A stretch of 8,633 bases of DNA from an uncultured Saprospiraceae bacterium. Its GTDB lineage: Bacteria > Bacteroidota > Bacteroidia > Chitinophagales > Saprospiraceae. Location: assembly GCA_937942465.1 (NCBI GenBank), contig CALDEO010000174.1:1-8633 (forward strand), given 5' to 3'. The notes beneath the pieces were generated by a model that made no database searches, was not told the origin of the DNA, and was given only the letters and a program-made list of their open reading frames with translations. This document shows positions 1-4,709 of this stretch, piece after piece; the first letter of the stretch is position 1, and every line of letters begins with the position of its first letter. The position numbers and the translations under genes are program-made.

Positions 1-138
1 GATCTTAAGTCTTCGACGATGATCAACACATATTTATTGGATGATTTTTCTAGTTCTATTATTTTCTAATTATCTTTCAACTTGATTAAAAACAAGGGCT
101 AGACAATGCAATCGTTGCTAGTTAAAAGAAGAGATTAA
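1..138. other. Left-edge leader upstream of the Hsp70 cassette
   Basis: This AT-rich stretch precedes the first gene and has no convincing gene of its own. A weak Bacteroidota-like promoter candidate is TTTC at 47-50, a 20-bp gap, then TATCTTTC at 71-78; both boxes carry C where the consensus has G. A short imperfect inverted repeat (CTAGaCAA at about 102-109, TTGCTAG at about 116-122) lies between it and the start codon and might be an operator. The purine run AAGAAGAG at about 126-133 is a plausible ribosome binding site for the ATG at 139. Short open frames reach the left edge on both strands but are too short to assign. Confidence 0.25.
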
Positions 139-471
139 ATGGTGAACGATAAAGAACAGTGTCAGATAATAAATCAATTACATACACTTGCTAATAAGCT
201 AAAATCAAAGGATAGCTATGATGCAATAGACCGTAACTATACTCGAATACTTGCATCGTTAGAAAGTATGGGCTACCATGTCAAAGATCCATTAGGTGAG
301 TCATACGACGATACACGTCTAGATTGTGAAGCTTCGATCACCGGTGATGGGGTCGATAACTTGGTGATAATAGAGGTGATAAAGCCCATTGTGTATAAAG
401 AAATCGATGGAGCGAAAACACTATTGCAACGAGCAGTAGTCATTGTGAGCGATTTAAAAGAAGGGATATGA
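139..471 (+). CDS. Minimal GrpE-like nucleotide-exchange factor
   Basis: Probable co-chaperone that promotes nucleotide release from the Hsp70 encoded next to it, acting in the cytoplasm. The 110 residues start with a short helix-prone stretch (about 1-40). From about residue 36 on they follow the pattern of the GrpE C-terminal beta domain: a helix ending in MG (44-45), then DPLGESYD (50-57), a D-C-E-A step (62-65), the strand VIIEVIKPIVY (76-86) and a final LQRAVVIVSD (96-105), which matches the GrpE ending that carries an RxAxVxV-like strand. A canonical GrpE is about 180-200 residues with a long N-terminal coiled coil for dimerisation; that part is almost wholly missing here. The stop overlaps the Hsp70 start by four bases (ATGA), so translation is probably coupled. 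The assignment is by motif pattern only and identity to true GrpE is low; an unrelated small partner is possible. The start is ATG at 139 after AAGAAGAG. Confidence 0.62.
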   Translation: MVNDKEQCQIINQLHTLANKLKSKDSYDAIDRNYTRILASLESMGYHVKDPLGESYDDTRLDCEASITGDGVDNLVIIEVIKPIVYKEIDGAKTLLQRAVVIVSDLKEGI

Positions 472-2966
472 GTGGTACAATAAACTTTGGTATTGACTTA
501 GGTACAACCAACTCAGCAATAGCACATTGCGATCAGGGCGAGGTGAGGGTTTATAAAAACCCTATTACACTTAAAGAGACGATCGCGTCGGTAGTTGCAT
601 TTAAAGGGAGTCGAGTGATCATAGGAGAGAAAGCTCGAGAGATGCTCAATAAAAACGCTACTGATGTCATCGGTACATTTAAGCGTAAAATGGGCACATC
701 AGACAGTTACTTTGTAGAGGCGACTAGTACTACAATCAGTCCGATAGAGTTGTCAGCAATGATACTCAAAGAGCTTAAAAACTTTGTCAAAGATATGACA
801 GAAGACCTCAATGCTGCCGTGATAACGATACCTGCGGCATTTGATACAATCCAATCTAATGCTACCAAGAAAGCGGGATATCAAGCCGGATTTAAGGAGG
901 TTGTACTCTTGCAGGAGCCAATTGCAGCATCTTTAGCTTTCGCTAATAAAGCAGGATTTGATATCGAATCAGGTAAGTGGCTAGTCTATGACTTTGGCGG
1001 TGGTACATTTGATGTAGCGCTTACAGCCATCGAAGATGGGGAATTGAAAATATTGGATCATGAAGGAGATAATTACCTAGGTGGACTTGATATAGATAGA
1101 ACAATCATTGAGGGGTTTGTAATACCAAAATTGCAAGATATAGGTGACTTTAGCGATATTAAGTTGGAGATGGTGAAGTCAACGGGTAAGTATAATCAAC
1201 TATATAACAAGTTGTTATTCCTGGCAGAGGAAGCTAAGAAAACATTGACTTCAATGGATTTAGCTGAGATAGAATTTGAAATAGTAGACGACTCAGGTGT
1301 CGAGCATGACGTATACCTTGAGTTGACCAATGAAATATTTAACAGCCTGATAAGTCCGATCGTTGAGCGGACCTTGGTCATGATCCAGTCGATCATGGAT
1401 CGTAATGATCTATCTCCAGCGTCTCTTAAGTGTATCTTACTTATCGGAGGTACGACATACATACCATTGATCAGATCGATGTTGGATACTCGATATAGTA
1501 TTGAAGTCAATACGAGTATGGATCCTACGATTGCAGTAGCCGTAGGTGCTGGGTATTATGCTGGCATGAAGCCTAAGTCGATCAAGGCGGTCTCAGCTGA
1601 TGTGGCGAAGTCTAATGATAGCGACAACAGCAAATTTAACGTGGCTTATGAGCGATTTACCAAGGATGTAGAGGCCATGATATTGATCCGATGTACGACA
1701 GAGTGTGATTACCATTTTAGAATATCGCGAGCAGATGGTGCATATGATAGTGGACTTATAAAGACTACATCGATGAAGTCTCTTAAGCTACCGCTACTAG
1801 ATAATACGGTTAATAACTTTGCCTTTAATGTCACCAACGAACTTGGTAATGTAGTCTATCATGAAGATGTAACTATCACCAATGGAAAATTCAATATAGA
1901 GGGACAGCCACTACCTAATAATATATGTCTCGAAGTAGATGCTGTGTCTGACGAAACGACATTTTTAGAGCCGATCTTCAAGAAGAATGACATTCTACCA
2001 CTCAAAAAAACAATAACCAAGCAAGTATCCAAAACGATCCTAAAGTCAGAGAACCAATCAATCATCATCAAGGTGATCGAAGGAGATGTAGACTCTATCC
2101 CTGCTGCCAATAAACTGATCGGATTTATAGAGATCAAAAGCGCAGATCTGACCAGAGACTTAGTCAAAGGATCGGATATAGAGTTGACCTTTGAGGTGAC
2201 GGAGTCTAGAGACATCAAAGTCAGTATCTATCTCGTGTTGTCTGATCAAGAGTTTGAAAATACATTCAGTCCATCTGAGACCAATGTCACCAAAGAATTA
2301 CTGACTGAAGAGTTTGAATCTTTTAAGAGCAACCTACAAAGTAAGTTGAAGAGTTTAGAGCGAGAGGGTGCTTACGAGTCTGCCGCTGTCGTAGTGAAGT
2401 TAAATGATAAGATAGATCAAATATTGAGTGAGATTGCGATTATAGATCCCGATCAGACGACGGATGAGATATATGTGTTGAATGCTCAAAAACGTGAAGT
2501 AGGAAAGCAGATCCAGAATGTATTTAATCAATCTCTTTTGACGAAAGTCACAAACGAATATTACCGTCACAAAAGTAATACGAAATACATGCTCGATGAT
2601 GTGAATGCAACAGAAGCAGATCGTATCTTATACAAACAACTAGTCGATGCCGAAAGAAGTATCTTACAAAGTGGAAATATCAGTTCCATTAAGTTTCATA
2701 GTGTGAGCCAAGAGAATGTATGTAATCGGATATCTAGACGTACACCTACCACATCCGAGGATATCAAAGTGAGCTATATGTTCATGAAGATGTCAGAGTT
2801 TAAAGATGAGGCGAAAGCCAAAAAGTTGATACAAGATGGTGATGAAGCGAGTGAGGCAAATAATCTAAGTAAGTTGATCCCCATTATGAATGAACTACAT
2901 AGACTTATCAAGAATGAAGGTGAGGGTGGAGAGTTATTTAAGAGTAAGAGTACAGGTATCAAATAG
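468..2966 (+). CDS. Divergent Hsp70-family chaperone with extra central domain
   Basis: ATP-dependent Hsp70-type chaperone of 832 residues, against about 640 for DnaK. The nucleotide-binding domain is clear: phosphate-1 GIDLGTTNS (8-16), the K72 equivalent of DnaK K70, connect-1 AAVITIPAAFD (116-126), E150 in QEPIAAS, phosphate-2 VYDFGGGTFDVAL (173-185, with D175, T180 and D182 intact), adenosine motif LIGGTTYIP (325-333) and connect-2 DPTIAVAVGAG (352-362). The usual hydrophobic VLLLDV linker is not visible after residue 367. Instead about 130 residues of unrecognised, mostly beta-like sequence (about 368-498) come first, then a segment resembling the Hsp70 substrate-binding beta domain (about 499-590: FKKNDILPLKK, IIIKVIEGD, LIGFIEI, IELTFEV). 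A long, charged helical tail (about 607-825) follows, without a DnaK-like C-terminal tail. The start at 468 overlaps the GrpE-like stop and AAAAGAAGGG lies just upstream. It is an accessory Hsp70, not the housekeeping DnaK. Confidence 0.88.
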   Translation: MSGTINFGIDLGTTNSAIAHCDQGEVRVYKNPITLKETIASVVAFKGSRVIIGEKAREMLNKNATDVIGTFKRKMGTSDSYFVEATSTTISPIELSAMILKELKNFVKDMTEDLNAAVITIPAAFDTIQSNATKKAGYQAGFKEVVLLQEPIAASLAFANKAGFDIESGKWLVYDFGGGTFDVALTAIEDGELKILDHEGDNYLGGLDIDRTIIEGFVIPKLQDIGDFSDIKLEMVKSTGKYNQLYNKLLFLAEEAKKTLTSMDLAEIEFEIVDDSGVEHDVYLELTNEIFNSLISPIVERTLVMIQSIMDRNDLSPASLKCILLIGGTTYIPLIRSMLDTRYSIEVNTSMDPTIAVAVGAGYYAGMKPKSIKAVSADVAKSNDSDNSKFNVAYERFTKDVEAMILIRCTTECDYHFRISRADGAYDSGLIKTTSMKSLKLPLLDNTVNNFAFNVTNELGNVVYHEDVTITNGKFNIEGQPLPNNICLEVDAVSDETTFLEPIFKKNDILPLKKTITKQVSKTILKSENQSIIIKVIEGDVDSIPAANKLIGFIEIKSADLTRDLVKGSDIELTFEVTESRDIKVSIYLVLSDQEFENTFSPSETNVTKELLTEEFESFKSNLQSKLKSLEREGAYESAAVVVKLNDKIDQILSEIAIIDPDQTTDEIYVLNAQKREVGKQIQNVFNQSLLTKVTNEYYRHKSNTKYMLDDVNATEADRILYKQLVDAERSILQSGNISSIKFHSVSQENVCNRISRRTPTTSEDIKVSYMFMKMSEFKDEAKAKKLIQDGDEASEANNLSKLIPIMNELHRLIKNEGEGGELFKSKSTGIK

Positions 2967-3020
2967 GGCGATGTTGATCTCAAGTATGAATGATTGGAAA
3001 TAGTTAATCAATAGAAAAAA

Positions 3021-3932
3021 ATGGCCTATAAAAACCCGCTTAAAATATTCACAAAAGATCAAATAGAGATTATCAGGAATGGAGGTGTCAAAGAGGTCAA
3101 GAAAGAGTTGCAATTGCAGTTTCAATTTGACAATACAGCGACCATAAAGCTGAATGGAAGAGAAGTGGATAAGACGCAACTCAATGAAATTTTTGATTCT
3201 TTGGGTAGTGATTTGGAGTTGCACAGTTACATCATCAATAATAGGCTGATTTTAAAATTTTTAGAAGAAGGTTATCTGGCATTTTTTAGAGGATCGAGTA
3301 AAAAAGACAATGAAATAACAGAAGATCTGTATGAAGACCTCACGGAATTGATGGTGGAACACCTGCAAAAACCAATACTCAATTGCGTAGAGCATCTCAC
3401 CATTAACACTGTGATCGACTTAGAGGGAATTTACGCTTTTACATCATCACTGGATGCAAATAAGAATAATAAAGCATATCAACTTGCATATACTTTTTTG
3501 GAGGATAAAGTGAGTCGACTTAATCAGAATATAACAACGCCATTCTATTCTGATAAAGCACTAGCTTTTACTAGAGACGCCATAGTGGGTGTAGAGGTAT
3601 TGATGGCCAAAGTATTTAAGTATATGCCTAGCTCATTTACTATTGTAGATAGAGACTATTCTTTATGGTGTCACAATGCCATCGTTGTCGAAGCATTACA
3701 ACGACAAGGCCGTCTTGGAAAATTTGGTAAAAGAGAACAAAAAACTGTAGTCGCTGCTTCAAAAATAGCAATGAGATATCATAATGATGCTATTCATACA
3801 GAAATACAAAATCGATTTGGTGGAGTATTAGGTGGCAATCAAAAATCTAGTGATGATGATGGAAGTTCGTTCGTCATTAAGATCATCATATTCATTATAC
3901 TATTAATGATCAGATTTGCGGCTTGTAATTAA
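3021..3932 (+). CDS. Unknown protein with C-terminal tail anchor, Hsp70 cassette
   Basis: I do not recognise this 303-residue protein. Residues 1-265 look soluble and mixed alpha/beta, with several amphipathic helices in the second half (for example around 150-165, 178-200 and 218-260). A low-complexity Gly/Ser/Asp hinge (about 267-283) is followed by one hydrophobic helix, about 284-301 (VIKIIIFIILLMIRFAA), and only two more residues. With no signal peptide, this is the layout of a tail-anchored membrane protein with its body in the cytoplasm. No HPD J-domain motif, Walker motif or other catalytic signature is visible. It begins 54 bp after the Hsp70 stop on the same strand with no obvious terminator between, so it is probably in the same operon. 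A purine-rich AGAAAAAA precedes ATG 3021. By position it is a candidate partner, membrane receptor or client of the Hsp70; that is inference. Confidence 0.8.
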   Translation: MAYKNPLKIFTKDQIEIIRNGGVKEVKKELQLQFQFDNTATIKLNGREVDKTQLNEIFDSLGSDLELHSYIINNRLILKFLEEGYLAFFRGSSKKDNEITEDLYEDLTELMVEHLQKPILNCVEHLTINTVIDLEGIYAFTSSLDANKNNKAYQLAYTFLEDKVSRLNQNITTPFYSDKALAFTRDAIVGVEVLMAKVFKYMPSSFTIVDRDYSLWCHNAIVVEALQRQGRLGKFGKREQKTVVAASKIAMRYHNDAIHTEIQNRFGGVLGGNQKSSDDDGSSFVIKIIIFIILLMIRFAACN

Positions 3933-3942
3933 CGGTTGTGAA

Positions 3943-3988
3943 ACCTAAAGATCACATCGCTTGCAGCGATCAGGTCTTTACATTAGGT
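3943..3988 (+). terminator. Imperfect hairpin after the Hsp70 cassette
   Basis: Ten bases after the stop of the tail-anchored gene, ACCTAA (3943-3948) can pair with TTAGGT (3983-3988), and inside it ATCGC (3956-3960) pairs with GCGAT (3966-3970) around the loop TTGCA. The stem has unpaired stretches and no T run follows, so this may be a weak or factor-dependent terminator, or an RNA-stabilising structure. A second small hairpin (CAAGT-AATA-ACTTG, 4000-4013) lies just downstream. Confidence 0.35.
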
Positions 3989-4064
3989 ACTTCATTAGTC
4001 AAGTAATAACTTGTGTGATTAGAGTGTATTAACTAAATGGTGGGCGATACGAGTGATCTGATTT

Positions 4065-4097
4065 TTTGGTAAGCATAATACTTCTTTCTATTATAAT
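4065..4097 (+). promoter_or_regulatory. Candidate promoter of the toxin-antitoxin pair
   Basis: TTTG at 4065-4068, a 20-bp gap, then TATTATAAT at 4089-4097, which contains a perfect TATAAT (4092-4097). The spacing suits a Bacteroidota sigma factor (TTTG, 19-21 bp, TAnnTTTG), but the downstream box matches the general -10 better than the phylum motif. It lies about 50 bp upstream of the favoured antitoxin start. Confidence 0.25.
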
Positions 4098-4123
4098 GAA
4101 TTAATTGTGATGTAATTGCGTTA

Positions 4124-4142
4124 TATTTCTTACCAAGAAATA
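4124..4142 (+). promoter_or_regulatory. Palindromic candidate operator before the antitoxin
   Basis: A perfect 8-bp inverted repeat, TATTTCTT-ACC-AAGAAATA, ends six bases before ATG 4149. Type II toxin-antitoxin pairs usually repress themselves by binding such palindromes at their promoter, so this is a natural operator candidate. As RNA it would also fold into a hairpin holding the purine run AAGAAA next to the start, so control of translation is an alternative. Its position argues that the antitoxin starts at 4149 and not at the upstream TTG. Confidence 0.4.
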
Positions 4143-4148
4143 CAAACT

Positions 4149-4343
4149 ATGGAAGGAATACTTTATCTCACAGACGATCAAAACAAAAAACGTTTTGTGC
4201 AAATTGATATAGACAAGTTTGGTGGAGAATACCTTCAAGACTTGATAGATGGTCTGGTTGCAGATTCACGAAGGAACGAAGAGTCTATTCCCTTTAATAA
4301 AGTCATGCAAGATTTAAAAGATTCAGGTAAAATGGATGGGTGA
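4149..4343 (+). CDS. Antitoxin of a RelE/ParE-type toxin-antitoxin pair
   Basis: Small acidic antitoxin that should bind and neutralise the toxin encoded immediately after it and probably represses the operon. From ATG 4149 it has 64 residues: an N-terminal beta-like stretch GILYLTDDQNKKRFVQID (3-20), similar in pattern to the short ‘YLTD..G..K.V.I..’ antitoxins found beside RelE-family toxins, then a helical acidic half (about 26-60) suited to wrapping a toxin. No ribbon-helix-helix or HTH motif is obvious. An alternative TTG start at 4116 would give 75 residues, but it reads through the palindrome at 4124-4142 and sits directly after an in-frame stop, so ATG 4149 is preferred. The 3' end overlaps the toxin start (ATG 4336) by eight bases, as is typical of coupled pairs. 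The frame is intact although the toxin is not. Confidence 0.68.
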   Translation: MEGILYLTDDQNKKRFVQIDIDKFGGEYLQDLIDGLVADSRRNEESIPFNKVMQDLKDSGKMDG

Positions 4344-4600
4344 TTTTACAATAAAATTTAAAAAATCGGCGGTAAAAGAACTCCATAAATTGCCAAATAA
4401 GGAGGTCTTACGAATTACGAATTACGAATTTAATTTCAGGTCTATCAGAAGATCCACGTCCTCCTGGTAGCAAAAAGTTAAAGGCGTATAAAAACCTATG
4501 GAGAGTTCGATCCGGAAATTACAGGGTTATTTACGACATAGAAGATCAAATACTTGTCATAGAAATATTGGAAGTTGTGAATAGAAAAGACGCCTACTAA
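4336..4600 (+). pseudogene. RelE/ParE-like toxin frameshifted at a 7-bp tandem repeat
   Basis: Toxin partner of the preceding antitoxin. Starting at ATG 4336 the frame reads MGDFTIKFKKSAVKELHKLP and continues NKEVLRI, a typical RelE-superfamily N-terminus, then goes out of frame in the heptamer repeat and stops at TAG 4468-4470 after 44 residues. The rest of the toxin is intact one frame on (from about 4439, GLSEDPRPPGSKKL) and ends at TAA 4598-4600. It includes WRVRSGNYRVIY and the final NRKDAY, the conserved core and C-terminus of the family. Removing one 7-bp unit joins the halves as VLRITNLISGLSEDP and gives 85 residues, the normal family length. Family members are mostly ribosome-dependent mRNA nucleases or gyrase poisons; which applies here is unknown. 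In the sequenced state the toxin is off. It may be a recent loss or a reversible switch. Confidence 0.85.
4408..4430 (+). repeat. Heptanucleotide tandem repeat inside the toxin gene
   Basis: The unit ACGAATT occurs three times head to tail (4410-4416, 4417-4423, 4424-4430), with two further matching bases in front. Because seven is one more than a multiple of three, each gain or loss of a unit shifts the frame. Three copies break the toxin frame; two (or five) copies would keep it open. Confidence 0.95.
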
Positions 4601-4637
4601 TTACGTGCTTTTCTCATTACAATACCAGCCAGACATG

Positions 4638-4654
4638 TGTAATATGTTATTACA
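4638..4654. terminator. Hairpin between convergent toxin and mutS genes
   Basis: A perfect 7-bp inverted repeat with a 3-base loop, TGTAATA-TGT-TATTACA, lies in the 109-bp gap between the toxin stop and the mutS stop. The place suits a bidirectional terminator, but the stem is AT-rich and there is only a short T-rich stretch, so it would be weak. Confidence 0.35.
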
Positions 4655-4709
4655 ATCTTGTTAAGAAATAAAGATCATACATCAGACTTTGCCCACAAAC
4701 CACACTACA

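Noticed and set aside
1..69. Open frames at the left edge: a plus-strand tail ending at 67-69 and a minus-strand frame (65 down to 3) containing KYVLIIVEDL, which hints at a response-regulator start.
   Set aside because: Each has about 21-22 codons; the minus frame has no ATG, only a possible GTG near position 29. Too short to call without sequence to the left.
1071..1073. Asparagine 202 in the Hsp70 in place of the Thr usual in the DnaK GDTHLGG segment, at first taken as loss of the catalytic threonine.
   Set aside because: Counting along DnaK places catalytic T199 in DLGGGTF, which is conserved here as T180; the changed position is not a known catalytic residue.
1196..1510. Minus-strand open frame inside the Hsp70 gene, and similar ones at 1859-2218 and 2774-3224.
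   Set aside because: They lie opposite a well-supported coding sequence, have no recognisable domain and look like by-products of its codon use.
3021..3932. J-domain co-chaperone as the identity of the third cassette gene.
   Set aside because: No HPD motif or helix pattern of a J-domain is present.
4116..4148. TTG start giving a 75-residue antitoxin.
   Set aside because: It directly follows an in-frame stop and would read through the palindrome at 4124-4142; ATG 4149 gives a more typical N-terminus. Not fully excluded.
4408..4430. Programmed ribosomal frameshifting as a way to make the full toxin.
   Set aside because: No slippery run or stimulating stem is visible; a tandem-unit gain explains the +1 shift exactly.
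4408..4430. CRISPR-like or attachment-site repeat.
   Set aside because: Units are only 7 bp, without spacers, and lie inside a coding sequence.
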